64,000 nucleotides of DNA from assembly GCA_903837285.1 (NCBI GenBank), contig CAILUD010000100.1, positions 1-64,000 on the forward strand. The letters are read 5' to 3'. Below are positions 43,801 through 53,581 of the stretch, in pieces (within the stretch, counting starts at the first letter, position 1; each line of letters opens with the position of its first letter). The notes under the pieces were generated by a model. That model did no database searches and had not been told where the DNA came from. It worked only from the letters and a program-made list of their open reading frames with translations. The translations under genes and the position numbers were made by a program. The DNA is from an uncultured Bacteroidota bacterium (GTDB lineage: Bacteria; Bacteroidota; Bacteroidia; Bacteroidales; GWA2-32-17).

Positions 43801-44325
43801 TTATTGTTCATCTGGGTTTGGAATAAAAGTATAAAGCGTTAATGATGGTGAATAAGTAGGGCATTTATCTGAAATAGCATTAACTAAAAGATTATTCCAT
43901 CTTTCTATTGGTGTTCCTGCTGGAACAGTCACTTTTACTTGAAAATTTAATAGTTCATATGGTTTTAAAACTAATTTACCCTCAATATCATTTCCTGTTT
44001 CGTTTAAAAATGTAGCAGTTAAAAACACATTATTTTTAGTGGCTGTGTTATCAGGATTTTTTTCAGAATTCTTATTAAAAACTGAAAGCTTTACTTCAAT
44101 CTCATCGCTACTATTATTTTGTAATTCCATAAAATAAACTCTACCTTCTTTGTTTACAGATTCAATATTGTTTTTTACACTTATATTATATGTGCATTTT
44201 TGAGCATTTGAACTGAAAGCGGATAAGATGGTTAGAAATACAACCAGAATAACTCCAAAAGCTATATTATTTAATTTAGAGTTTATTGCTTGTGAATTTG
44301 TTGAGATGCTGTTAATATTTTTCAT
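43801..44325 (-). CDS. Small secreted protein heading the adhesin operon
   Basis: 174 residues, family not recognised. The first ~22 residues form a long polar leader before the hydrophobic signal core (IAFGVILVVFLTILSAFSSNAQ), so an internal Met start is not available and the long form is kept. The mature part looks like an immunoglobulin-type beta domain (YNISVKNNIESVNKEGRVYF, LKPYELLNFQVKVTVPAGTP). It lies 43 bp before the giant adhesin, downstream of a good promoter at 44495-44526. It could be a periplasmic chaperone-like partner or a filament component. That is a guess from position. Confidence 0.7.
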   Translation of the reverse strand: MKNINSISTNSQAINSKLNNIAFGVILVVFLTILSAFSSNAQKCTYNISVKNNIESVNKEGRVYFMELQNNSSDEIEVKLSVFNKNSEKNPDNTATKNNVFLTATFLNETGNDIEGKLVLKPYELLNFQVKVTVPAGTPIERWNNLLVNAISDKCPTYSPSLTLYTFIPNPDEQ

Positions 44326-44494
44326 GATTATTGATTTTAATTGTTATTTAGAATGAATCTAAACTGTAAAAAACGGCAAATAATATATGAATTCAAAATG
44401 CTTTATTGAATTCAAAATTAATTGATTATGCTTTAAATTCGAATAATTGTTTAACGCTCATAATGTAAAAGATTGGTCGCTATTCTTATTTAGA

Positions 44495-44526
44495 CAAATT
44501 TAAAATAAGAACCACATTCGTGCAAA
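44495..44526 (-). promoter_or_regulatory. Promoter of the adhesin/T9SS operon
   Basis: On the minus strand TTTG (44526-44523), a 20-bp spacer and TAAATTTG (44502-44495) match the Bacteroidota consensus. The leader before ATG 44325 is about 160 bases. The rest of the divergent gap 44326-44737 shows only the plus-strand -7 element at 44707. Confidence 0.6.
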
Positions 44527-44706
44527 TATTTTAGCATTTACTTTTGAAAAAGTTGACTAAATATTAAAAAATAATGTTAGAATTAGTCTTTTTAATGTTC
44601 AAATTTAAAATTGTTTTTAATTTCCATAATTTTGTGGTAGTAATAAAATTTAAAGAGTCATTTTTAAAGTCGTTAAAAATTTATTCTAATACCTTTTAAC
44701 TTTATT

Positions 44707-44714
44707 TATCTTTG
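44707..44714 (+). promoter_or_regulatory. Promoter -7 element of the (p)ppGpp synthetase gene
   Basis: TATCTTTG matches TAnnTTTG. Transcription would start near 44721, about 26 bases before ATG 44747. Confidence 0.5.
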
Positions 44715-44746
44715 CATAAATAGATAAAATATCTTTTGTGCCAAAA

Positions 44747-47014
44747 ATGAAGTTCCTTACCGAAGAAGAAAAGGCTGCTATAGAAAAAGAATATAGCGCT
44801 ATACTTAAATCATGTCCTCGTTGCAGAACAAAAGAAGACAAGGAACTAATCAGAAAAGCATTTGATTTAGCTAATGAAGCACATCAAGGAATGCGCAGAA
44901 GATCAGGTGAGCCTTATTTTTATCATCCGATTTCAGTTGCAAAAATAGCTGCTCATGAAATAGGACTTGGAGCAACCTCAGTAGTATGTGCTTTATTACA
45001 TGATGTTATTGAAGATACCGATTATACATTAGAAGATCTTCAGGTGCTTTTTGGTGATAAAATAACTAGAATAATTGATGGTTTAACTAAAATTTCTAAT
45101 GTATTTGAGCAAGGGAGTACTTCACTTCAGGCAGAAAATTTCAGAAAAATGTTGCTTACACTTTCAGATGATGTAAGAGTGATTCTGATAAAACTTGCAG
45201 ATAGATTGCACAATATGCGTACTTTAGACTCAATGCCTGAGTACAAGCAGTTAAAGATTGCAGCAGAAACTTTATATCTATATGCTCCACTTGCTCATCG
45301 TTTAGGATTATATGCAATAAAAATTGAGTTAGAAGATTTAAGCTTAAAACATCAGCATCCTGCAGTATTTGATGAAATACAAAAAAAACTAACTGCTAGT
45401 GAGGCTGATAGACAACTGTATATTGATCGCTTTAGTGAACCTATAAAAAGTAAGCTGAAAGAAAACGGCATTCATTATACTATTTCAGGACGACCTAAAT
45501 CTGTATTTTCTATTTGGAATAAAATGCAGGTTAAGGGTGTGGCGTTCGAAGAAATATTTGATCTTTTTGCAATTCGAATAATTTTTGATCCAGATCCATC
45601 ATTGCCTGAAAAAACTCAGTGTTGGAGTTTATATTCTCAAGTTACAGATATTTATCAGCCTAAACCAGATCGTTTGCGCGATTGGGTTAGTACTCCAAAA
45701 GCTAATGGCTACGAAGCATTACATACAACTGTAATGGGGCCTGATGGTAAATGGGTAGAAATTCAAATTCGTTCTAAAAGAATGGATGAAATTGCCGAAA
45801 GGGGATATGCAGCTCATTGGAAATATAAAGGCGAGGGAACTGATGAAACTGAACTCGATAAATGGATTAAAAGAATTCGTGAATTGTTGGAAAGTCCTGA
45901 TGCAAATGCATTAGAATTTTTAGATGAATTTAAAATGAATCTTTTTTCATCCGAGATATTTGTTTTTACTCCAAAAGGGTTGTTAAAAAGACTCCCAAAA
46001 GGAAGTACTGCACTTGATTTTGCTTATGATATTCACTCTCAAATTGGAGATAGGGCAATTGGTGCAAAGGTGAATTATAAGCTTGTTTCATTAAGCCATG
46101 TACTGGCAAGTGGCGATCAAGTTGAGATTTTAACAAGCGACAAAAATGAGCCTCAAAAAGAATGGTTGAATTTTGTTACAACAGCAAAGGCTAAATCCAG
46201 AATTAAAGATAAATTTAAAAGCGAACGAAAAGATTTAATTGAAAAAGGAAAAGCTATTCTTGAAGCAAAATTTGAGGAATTAGAAATTCCTATTACCAGC
46301 ATGCTTTTTAAAAAATTAATGGTTGGTTATGAAGTTTATTCAAAAGAAGATATTTATTATAAAATTGGTGCTGGTGAAATTGATATTGAAAATGTTCAGA
46401 AAGTTATAAATCGTAAAACAAGAAATAAATTTATAAGATACTGGCGTTTGCAGATTACCAAAACAACATCTAAAATTCCTTTATTAAAACGAACAACTGA
46501 ATCTTCATCTTTACTACCAGAATTAAAGCCAGTAAATAGAAAGGTTCCCTTTATTGTTGATGAAGATTCTAATGAGCAGAATTATAGTATTGCAAAATGT
46601 TGTAATCCTATTCCTGGAGATGAGGTTGTAGGGTATCTTATTGACATGTCTAATGTTATAATACACAAAAAGAAATGTCCTAATGCACAAAAACTTATGT
46701 CTAGTTTTGGTGATAAAATTGTTACAGTAAAATGGACAACAAAAAAAGTGCTTTCATTTCTTGTAAGAATAAAGGTAAATGGCTTGGATAATATTGGTGT
46801 AGTAAATAATTTAACTACTCTTATTTCAAAAGAATTAGACGTAAATATGCGGACAATTTATTTTGATGCTGTTGACGGGGTTTTTGAAGGATTTATCGAT
46901 CTGTATATTCACGACACCTATGATTTAGATGCTTTAATTAGGGACTTGAAAAAGATTAAAGGAATTAATTCTGCTAAACGTGTAGAAAAAATCGAGGAAG
47001 AAATTCCTGAATAA
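44747..47014 (+). CDS. relA: Bifunctional (p)ppGpp synthetase/hydrolase (RelA/SpoT family)
   Basis: About 755 residues with the full RSH domain set. The HD hydrolase domain has FYHPISVAKIA and ALLHDVIEDTD intact, so hydrolysis is expected. The synthetase domain has SGRPKSVFSIWNKMQ and FAIRIIF, then YEALHTTVMGPDG. TGS follows (EIFVFTPKGLLKRLPKG), then a helical/zinc-finger-like part (IAKCCNPIPGDEVVGY), and a C-terminal ACT domain. It sets the stringent-response alarmone level in the cytoplasm. I chose ATG 44747 (MKFLTEEE). A GTG three codons earlier is possible. The stop codon region forms part of the 56-bp palindromic terminator. Confidence 0.96.
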   Translation: MKFLTEEEKAAIEKEYSAILKSCPRCRTKEDKELIRKAFDLANEAHQGMRRRSGEPYFYHPISVAKIAAHEIGLGATSVVCALLHDVIEDTDYTLEDLQVLFGDKITRIIDGLTKISNVFEQGSTSLQAENFRKMLLTLSDDVRVILIKLADRLHNMRTLDSMPEYKQLKIAAETLYLYAPLAHRLGLYAIKIELEDLSLKHQHPAVFDEIQKKLTASEADRQLYIDRFSEPIKSKLKENGIHYTISGRPKSVFSIWNKMQVKGVAFEEIFDLFAIRIIFDPDPSLPEKTQCWSLYSQVTDIYQPKPDRLRDWVSTPKANGYEALHTTVMGPDGKWVEIQIRSKRMDEIAERGYAAHWKYKGEGTDETELDKWIKRIRELLESPDANALEFLDEFKMNLFSSEIFVFTPKGLLKRLPKGSTALDFAYDIHSQIGDRAIGAKVNYKLVSLSHVLASGDQVEILTSDKNEPQKEWLNFVTTAKAKSRIKDKFKSERKDLIEKGKAILEAKFEELEIPITSMLFKKLMVGYEVYSKEDIYYKIGAGEIDIENVQKVINRKTRNKFIRYWRLQITKTTSKIPLLKRTTESSSLLPELKPVNRKVPFIVDEDSNEQNYSIAKCCNPIPGDEVVGYLIDMSNVIIHKKKCPNAQKLMSSFGDKIVTVKWTTKKVLSFLVRIKVNGLDNIGVVNNLTTLISKELDVNMRTIYFDAVDGVFEGFIDLYIHDTYDLDALIRDLKKIKGINSAKRVEKIEEEIPE

Positions 47015-47065
47015 TAACAAATTAAAAAAGGCTTCAATTGAAGCCTTTTTTAATTTGTTATTATT
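47010..47065. terminator. Perfect 56-bp palindrome, bidirectional terminator
   Basis: Arms of 28 bases (47010-47037 and 47038-47065) are exact reverse complements with no spacer, centred on CAATTG. The stem core AAAAAAGGCTTC/GAAGCCTTTTTT gives A and T runs on both sides, so it can stop transcription from both convergent genes. It includes the last base of the (p)ppGpp gene's coding frame and its stop region. Confidence 0.9.
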
Positions 47066-47070
47066 TGGTG

Positions 47071-50000
47071 TTATCTAATGATTGAAACAACACCAGTAAC
47101 TGGTTCGTTATCGTCAATAATTACAATATAAATATATCCTCCCATTGGTAAATCTTTACTGTTATGTATTCCGTTCCATCGATTTACTTTATCAAAATAT
47201 CCTAATCCTGTTCCAGAGTATAAGAAAAGCTTATTACCCCAACGATTAAATATTTCAACCGATACTTTAGAATAATATTGAATGTTTTTTATTTCAAAAT
47301 CATCATTATTGCTATCATTGTTAGGGGTAATTACTGTTGGAATTTCAATAGGAAGTTCAGGTATATCAATTGAGATTGTGTCGGATTCCTGACAGGAGTT
47401 TAAGTCTGTAACTGTAACAATATAAATGCCATTTGATAAACCAGTAAGATCTTCGGTATTTGCACTATTAGACCAATTGTATGTGTATGGCAATAAGCCG
47501 CCTGTGACTGTAATGTCAATATTGCCTTGATTGTTAATAGAGGTTGTAGTAATATTTGTAATTGAAATTGCAGTTGGATTTAATAATGAAGAGATAGATG
47601 TCAATGTGCAATTATGAGCATCAGTAATTGTTAGAGTATAAATTCCTGCACTAACATTTGTTAAATTCTGGGTTGAGTAATTTCCTGTCCATGCATAGCT
47701 GTAAGCCGGTGTTCCACCTGAGATTACAACTGAAACTGAACCGTTTGTTCCGCCAAAACAAGTAGGATTTGTAATGGTAGGAATTATTGAAAGAGCATTT
47801 GGCTGAGCAATAGAATTTAAAGAAGTTGAAGTACATCCATTATTATCAGTTGCTATTACAGAATATGTCCCTGGTGCTAGATTGTTTATTGTGGCTCCAT
47901 TTTGAGGAGGTGTTGTATTCCAGATATATGTGTAAGGAGTAGTACCACCTGAAACACTTGCACTCAAAGAGCCATTGTTTAAGCTATTACATGATATATC
48001 CAAAGAAGATATTGATGTACTTAATAAAGTCGGTTGAATAATTGTAAAGGATAAATTAACTGAACAAACACCAGTAATATCTGAAACAGTTACGAAATAA
48101 TTTCCTGCAGGTAAACCATTTGCTGTGTTCGTAGTATTAGTAATATCGTGTAGCCAAATATATGTAAAAGGTGCTGTTCCATTAGTCATAGCAGCTGTTG
48201 CAGATCCATTTGTTTCGCCAAAACAATTAACATCGGTTTGAGTTATTGTTCCGGTTCCGGTTCCTGAAGCTGGACTAACAATTATTGCTGATGAAGTAGT
48301 ACAACTATGACTATCTGTAACAGTTACATTGTACGTTCCAATTGGTAAATTTGAAATAGTAGGTGTGCTGCCTGCAATATCCCAAGTATAAGTATAAGTT
48401 GGTGTGCCTCCTATTGGGATAACAGTTACACTACCTAATACTCCACAGCCTGCATTTACTACAGTTGAATCAAGAAGAAGCTGATTTGGTTGAATAATAG
48501 TAACTGGAACCGTATCAATACAAGCACCTAAAGAATCAGAAATTATTACGGAATAAATGCCTGCAATTAAATTAGTCGCAGTTGCACCTGTTTGAAGGTC
48601 AGACCAAGCAAATGTGTAAGGAGTTGTTCCATTCACCATTGACACTGTTGCAGAACCATTATTACCACCATAGCAAGAAACATCTATTTGGTTATTAATT
48701 AGGCCGGTTCCAACAGTTGGTGTTAATGCTACAACTACAGCAGAAATTTGAGTGCAATTATTAATATCTGTAACAGTTACTTGATAACTGCCAGGATTAA
48801 GATTAGAAATGGTAGAAGTTGTTAATGTGTTTATCCATTCATATCCATATCCAGGAGTGCCACCTGTAGCAGAAATTGATGCAGTTCCTTGAATGTTGCA
48901 AGAGACTGGAGTTGCTGTTGGAGTTAAAACTATTTGAGTTGGTTCAGTAATTGTTGCTTGATCACCCGTTCCACATGTACCTGCATCTTCTACGTGCATG
49001 TTATAGGTTCCAGCTGTTAAACCAATAAAAGTATTACTTGCAACAAGAGGGCCTCCGTTAATAGAATACAATGTAGCTCCCGTTGCATGAACAATTATTT
49101 GTCCTGCTTGTCCGAAGCAAAGTGGGTCAATTACTTCAAGTGAATCAATTGAAGGGCCTGAAGAATTTGTTACTTGAATATTTTGAGAAGCAGTACAACC
49201 TGTATTATTCTTTACAACTACTGTATATGTTGCAGAATTCAATCCTGTAAAATTGGAGGTTGTATAATAAGTGGCTCCTCCATCAATTGAATATTCAAGT
49301 GAAATTCCAGTTGCAGATATTGTAATTGTTCCATTAGGAACAAGACAACTTGTAACTTGAGTTTCAACAATATTTGTAATAACCGGAAGTGGATTAATAG
49401 TTAATATTATATTGTCTATAGCTGCAATACAAGGTCCAGTTGGGTCATTTGATGTTGCTGTTAAAGTTGTAGTTCCTGCTGAAATTTCACTTGCCGAAGG
49501 TGTGTATAAAGTAGAAATTGAAGTAGGATTTGCAAAAGTTCCCCCACCTGTTGATGTCCAGGTTAATGAAGTTGAGCTTCCACCTATGGTTGCAGAAACA
49601 GTTGCGTTTTCGCCCGAACAAATTGCAAAATCACTAATTGCATTTAAAGTAGCAGCAGTATTAATTGAAATGAGAATGTCATCGGTAGAAGAAACACAAG
49701 GGCCGGCTCCATCTGGATCACCGCTTGTTAGTGTCAAAGTTATATTGCCAGCTAAAATATCATTTGAACCAGGTGTATATGCTGAACTAAGTGTAGATGC
49801 AGAACTAAATCCTCCATTTCCAGGTGTTGACCAAGTAACTGGAGTTGAAAAACCTGTTTGAGAACCAGTTAAATTAGCAATATCTGTGGCACAAATTGTT
49901 TGATCACTTCCAGCTAAAATCTGAGTCGCAAGATTTATAGATATTACAATATTATCTGTTACTGATGGACAAGGCCCAGTTGGATCATTTGATGTTGCTG

Positions 50001-52830
50001 TAAGAGTTACATTACCAGCAGCAATATCTCCCGCGCTGGGCTGATAAGTAGGTGATAATGTTAAACCATTTGATAATGCACCACTACCTGGTGTTGACCA
50101 CGAAACGCTTGTTGCACTTCCACCAATATTAGCATCTGTAATCGTGTAATTGTTTCCAGAGCAAATTGTTACGTCGGAACCAGCATTTATTGTTGCTGCT
50201 TGTGATATCTCAATTGAATTGATAAATGTTGCTACTCCACATCCACCTGAAGCTGCAATTGTATTAGTAACAGAATATGTACCCGGAGTTGAAGCAGCAA
50301 TATTAATTTCACCAGTACTTGTACTTACCCATACTAATCCTGTACCAGAAGTTTGAGAATATGTTCCATTGCTTCCAGTTGTATGTATAGGTGTCGGATT
50401 TGAAACTGATTGACAATATGGTCCGCTATAACTGAATTGTGCATCAAAACCAGATGTGATGGTTAAGTTTGCAGAATAAGTGTTAGGACAGGTTCCGCCA
50501 ACTGAGTATGTAATAGAATATGTATTAGGTGTACTTCCGGCAAGATTAATTAATCCAGTACTTGCATTTATGGAAAGACCGCCTAGTGGTGTATATGTAA
50601 ATGCTCCTCCGGCAGTATTGATAGTTGGAGCTGGATTTGTTCCGGATTGACAATAAGTTCCTGAACTATATGTAAAACCTGCATTGGCAAGAGGTGTTAT
50701 AGTTAATGTCATAGAATTGGTGCCTGAAGCACAAGGTCCTGTTGCAGACATTGTAAGTGTTACACTGCCTGCTGAGATATCTCCGGCACTTGGTGTATAT
50801 GTTGGAGTTGTAGTATTTCCGCCAGTAAAACCTCCCGAACCACTTGATGACCAGCTGCAACCAGTTGCACTTCCGCCATAACTAGCACCCGAAATGGTGA
50901 CTGTTTGGTTAGAGCAAATTGAACGTGGACCACCGGCATTTGCGGTAGCTGCTGCGTAAATATTTACTGTAACTGCAGTTCTTGGGCCAGCACATCCTGC
51001 TACTGTTGTTTGCACATAATATGTAGTTGTTGCTCCTAACGCTGGAGTAGTATAACTTGCATTAGTTACTAGAAGATTTCCTCCACTTGCTGCATCATAC
51101 CATTGATATGTTCCTCCAGGTGCAGTTGCTGTTAAAGTTGCTGAGCTTCCTGAGCAAATAGTTGTTCCCAAAGCTGTAGGGGCTACAGGAGTTGGTAAGG
51201 CAGTTATTGCTCCGGTAGCTGATGAAATACAGCCACTTCCATCAGTTACAGTAACTGTATAGTTGCCAACTGGCTGGCTATTGACACAAGCATTTGACCC
51301 TAAACCTCCAGCCCAATTGTATACGTAAGGGGGTAAACCTGCATTAATTACAGCACAAGCTGAACCTGAACTAGCTCCTGAACAAGTACTATTTGTTTGA
51401 ACAGTTACCGATCCAGGAGGCACTCCTAATATTCCTAGGTTTGTCCAATCTATAATAAAGCCAGAACCTCCTGGCGACCAGTTGTTTACCATTATCATAT
51501 AAGTTTGTCCAGCCGTAACAAGTAAATCATTTACCCAGCCATTTCCACAAACATCTTCACTTGCATCTGAACCATTATTTGCTACACCGCATCCAACTAG
51601 CCCATTTTCGAATGTAAGATTTGTTGCACTGCTTAATCCTGTCCATCCGTTACCGTTATCAGGTAATCCATCGCCGCTTAGATCAGAAGCTGCATAACTA
51701 CAGCGAATAGGAGCACCTAAAGCTCCGCAGTTTGGATTAGGTCCATAAATAGCAAAATCATAATCATCAATACTACTTGTTGGTTTTAACGTAAAAGCTA
51801 ATGTTCCGGTTGTTCCAACATAAACGGTATACCAGTTTGAAAAGTTTTCAGCGACAACACAACCCGAGCATTCAGATGTTAATCCAGGACCTGTAGACGA
51901 TCCTGTAACTGGACTGTCTCCGCATACAGCAGCTGCACTTGTGCAGTTGTTATCTTCAGTCACAGTAGGGCCACCAGCACATGGGACGCAAGAAAGTGAA
52001 ATGGTCCATCCGGGTCTGACTACTGAAGCATCTGAATAAAAGCGAAAACCTAGACATCCGCTTCCATCAGTGCTTGTAAATGGATTACCCCATGCTCCTG
52101 CAGTAGTATTAGGTACTGCAAAAGTATTACAACCCTGCCATAAAGTAGTGCTGTTTTGAGTAGGTCCGTTTAATACGCTTAGCCAATCGTAACAAGCAGC
52201 TCCATTCGCTTCAATATCCATTGATGTAACTGTAGCTCTTACGCAATTTCCTGGAAGTCCTGGACAAAAGGTTCTGTAAACCTGAGCTATATTTAGTGCA
52301 TAATTACTTGAAGCACCTCCATTATCGTAATAAGTACCACTACAAGTATTTACCATACAAGTTCCTAGATTTGAGTTTTGTAATCCTAAAGTAGGATGAG
52401 TATAAGTAACACCTGGAGGCGAACAGGTTGCAGAAAGTGTCATACATGTACTAACATTTGTACATGGGTATTGGTCAACAAGAATTCGAACTGTACCTGT
52501 AAAAGTAGCTACCCAGGTAATTGTAGATTGTGGGTTACAACCATCGTCATTGTATGCAATATAAGCACCGGTTCCATTGTTGTAAAGAGATATTTCAGTA
52601 TCAAAGTCAGTATCACCGCATGTTTGAAATGTATATGTATTACCTAAAACAACATTACAAGTACAATACTCACCTCCAAAAATACATGAGGTATACTCAC
52701 TTCCTGGACATGATGGAGGTGTTATATCTATCCAAAGTGTATTATCGTTTGCGCATTGAGAATAAGAGTTTTTTGGAAGAATTAGGCTTAAAAAAGTAAA
52801 AGCTAAAATGCTGAAATATATTTTTTTCAT
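47071..52830 (-). CDS. Giant secreted CUB/PKD-Ig/SprB-repeat protein with T9SS type B (CHU_C) domain
   Basis: 1919 residues. A signal peptide (1-24, ending KNSYSQ) is followed by a Cys-rich N-terminal region (about 25-140), a CUB-like domain (about 145-285: TYTHPTLGLQNSNLGTCMVN, FRFYSDASVVRPGW) and another Cys-rich module with YDFAIYGPNPNCG. Several PKD/Ig-like modules follow with a recurring core TLTATSNDPTGPC, then a series of diverged SprB-type repeats (CFGGTNGSVSVVISGGTPAY). The C-terminus is CHU_C: PTVITPNNDSNNDDF, VEIFNRWGNKLF. It should be a T9SS-exported surface or released protein. Adhesion is a likely role, and no enzyme motif is visible. It follows the 160-residue secreted protein by 40 bp. 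Confidence 0.9.
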   Translation of the reverse strand: MKKIYFSILAFTFLSLILPKNSYSQCANDNTLWIDITPPSCPGSEYTSCIFGGEYCTCNVVLGNTYTFQTCGDTDFDTEISLYNNGTGAYIAYNDDGCNPQSTITWVATFTGTVRILVDQYPCTNVSTCMTLSATCSPPGVTYTHPTLGLQNSNLGTCMVNTCSGTYYDNGGASSNYALNIAQVYRTFCPGLPGNCVRATVTSMDIEANGAACYDWLSVLNGPTQNSTTLWQGCNTFAVPNTTAGAWGNPFTSTDGSGCLGFRFYSDASVVRPGWTISLSCVPCAGGPTVTEDNNCTSAAAVCGDSPVTGSSTGPGLTSECSGCVVAENFSNWYTVYVGTTGTLAFTLKPTSSIDDYDFAIYGPNPNCGALGAPIRCSYAASDLSGDGLPDNGNGWTGLSSATNLTFENGLVGCGVANNGSDASEDVCGNGWVNDLLVTAGQTYMIMVNNWSPGGSGFIIDWTNLGILGVPPGSVTVQTNSTCSGASSGSACAVINAGLPPYVYNWAGGLGSNACVNSQPVGNYTVTVTDGSGCISSATGAITALPTPVAPTALGTTICSGSSATLTATAPGGTYQWYDAASGGNLLVTNASYTTPALGATTTYYVQTTVAGCAGPRTAVTVNIYAAATANAGGPRSICSNQTVTISGASYGGSATGCSWSSSGSGGFTGGNTTTPTYTPSAGDISAGSVTLTMSATGPCASGTNSMTLTITPLANAGFTYSSGTYCQSGTNPAPTINTAGGAFTYTPLGGLSINASTGLINLAGSTPNTYSITYSVGGTCPNTYSANLTITSGFDAQFSYSGPYCQSVSNPTPIHTTGSNGTYSQTSGTGLVWVSTSTGEINIAASTPGTYSVTNTIAASGGCGVATFINSIEISQAATINAGSDVTICSGNNYTITDANIGGSATSVSWSTPGSGALSNGLTLSPTYQPSAGDIAAGNVTLTATSNDPTGPCPSVTDNIVISINLATQILAGSDQTICATDIANLTGSQTGFSTPVTWSTPGNGGFSSASTLSSAYTPGSNDILAGNITLTLTSGDPDGAGPCVSSTDDILISINTAATLNAISDFAICSGENATVSATIGGSSTSLTWTSTGGGTFANPTSISTLYTPSASEISAGTTTLTATSNDPTGPCIAAIDNIILTINPLPVITNIVETQVTSCLVPNGTITISATGISLEYSIDGGATYYTTSNFTGLNSATYTVVVKNNTGCTASQNIQVTNSSGPSIDSLEVIDPLCFGQAGQIIVHATGATLYSINGGPLVASNTFIGLTAGTYNMHVEDAGTCGTGDQATITEPTQIVLTPTATPVSCNIQGTASISATGGTPGYGYEWINTLTTSTISNLNPGSYQVTVTDINNCTQISAVVVALTPTVGTGLINNQIDVSCYGGNNGSATVSMVNGTTPYTFAWSDLQTGATATNLIAGIYSVIISDSLGACIDTVPVTIIQPNQLLLDSTVVNAGCGVLGSVTVIPIGGTPTYTYTWDIAGSTPTISNLPIGTYNVTVTDSHSCTTSSAIIVSPASGTGTGTITQTDVNCFGETNGSATAAMTNGTAPFTYIWLHDITNTTNTANGLPAGNYFVTVSDITGVCSVNLSFTIIQPTLLSTSISSLDISCNSLNNGSLSASVSGGTTPYTYIWNTTPPQNGATINNLAPGTYSVIATDNNGCTSTSLNSIAQPNALSIIPTITNPTCFGGTNGSVSVVISGGTPAYSYAWTGNYSTQNLTNVSAGIYTLTITDAHNCTLTSISSLLNPTAISITNITTTSINNQGNIDITVTGGLLPYTYNWSNSANTEDLTGLSNGIYIVTVTDLNSCQESDTISIDIPELPIEIPTVITPNNDSNNDDFEIKNIQYYSKVSVEIFNRWGNKLFLYSGTGLGYFDKVNRWNGIHNSKDLPMGGYIYIVIIDDNEPVTGVVSIIR

Positions 52831-52870
52831 AACTGTAATTGTTAGTTTTTAGATACTTGATGTTAGTAGA

Positions 52871-53353
52871 TTAATTATCATTTATAGGATTAGTATTCGT
52901 ATCCTCCAAATAATACTTATCAGGATTTGCAAGTATTTGCCTTTGTTTAATTTCTGGCATTTTTTGAAACTCTTCAATTCTTACTCTAATTTTGACATTA
53001 GATGGTTTTGCTCCAAACCATTTGTCATACTCCTGTGGATTATTCTGAAATAAAAGAAGTTTAGCTTGTTTGTAGTTTTTCTCATCCTCTGATTGTATTC
53101 CAGTTGGAGTATATCCGGGAATTTTAAATGTTCCATCTTCATTATACATGGAGTTTTTTTCTTCCTTTGAAATGCTTTCTATTGGAACAGAAAGTTTACT
53201 CGTATTTCCTTCAGGCATATTAGAATTAAGGATATTTCCAGTTTCATTTATAAAAATGGTTTCACCTTCTTTCATTTCATAACCGTTTTGGCTAAATCCT
53301 AATTGGGAAATAAATGAAAAGATCAAAATAAAAATCGGGTAAATTAATTTCAT
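52871..53353 (-). CDS. Hypothetical secreted protein upstream of the 1919-residue adhesin
   Basis: 160 residues, family not recognised. A signal peptide (1-21, ending QLGFSQ) precedes a hydrophilic mature part, rich in Lys, Glu and Asn, with EGETIFINETGNIL, KFPGYTP-like segments and EEFQKMPEIKQRQILANPDK. No Cys or membrane segment is seen in the mature part. It is probably in one operon with the following giant protein. Its small size and polar make-up suggest a periplasmic accessory, but nothing in the sequence shows it. Confidence 0.6.
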   Translation of the reverse strand: MKLIYPIFILIFSFISQLGFSQNGYEMKEGETIFINETGNILNSNMPEGNTSKLSVPIESISKEEKNSMYNEDGTFKIPGYTPTGIQSEDEKNYKQAKLLLFQNNPQEYDKWFGAKPSNVKIRVRIEEFQKMPEIKQRQILANPDKYYLEDTNTNPINDN

Positions 53354-53581
53354 AATTTTAAAATTTTAATTTCAAAAAAAAACTCAAAAACTATGTTTTT
53401 GACGGAATTATTTTTGAAAGGTTGTCTAAATAATTAAATATTTTTAACAAAACTAAGCTTTTTTACCTGAAAATAAAAAGAAATAACAGGTATTTAAACG
53501 TTTACATTAAATGAAAGTTTCAAATTAGAATTTTTAATTTAAAATGCTTAATATTGTAAAACACTAATTTTTATTTTTGCG

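Noticed and set aside
49412-50881. Plus-strand ORFs opposite the 1919-residue protein
   Set aside because: They are antisense translations of repeated PKD/Ig modules, rich in Val/Ala/Pro, and their repeat pattern mirrors the real gene.
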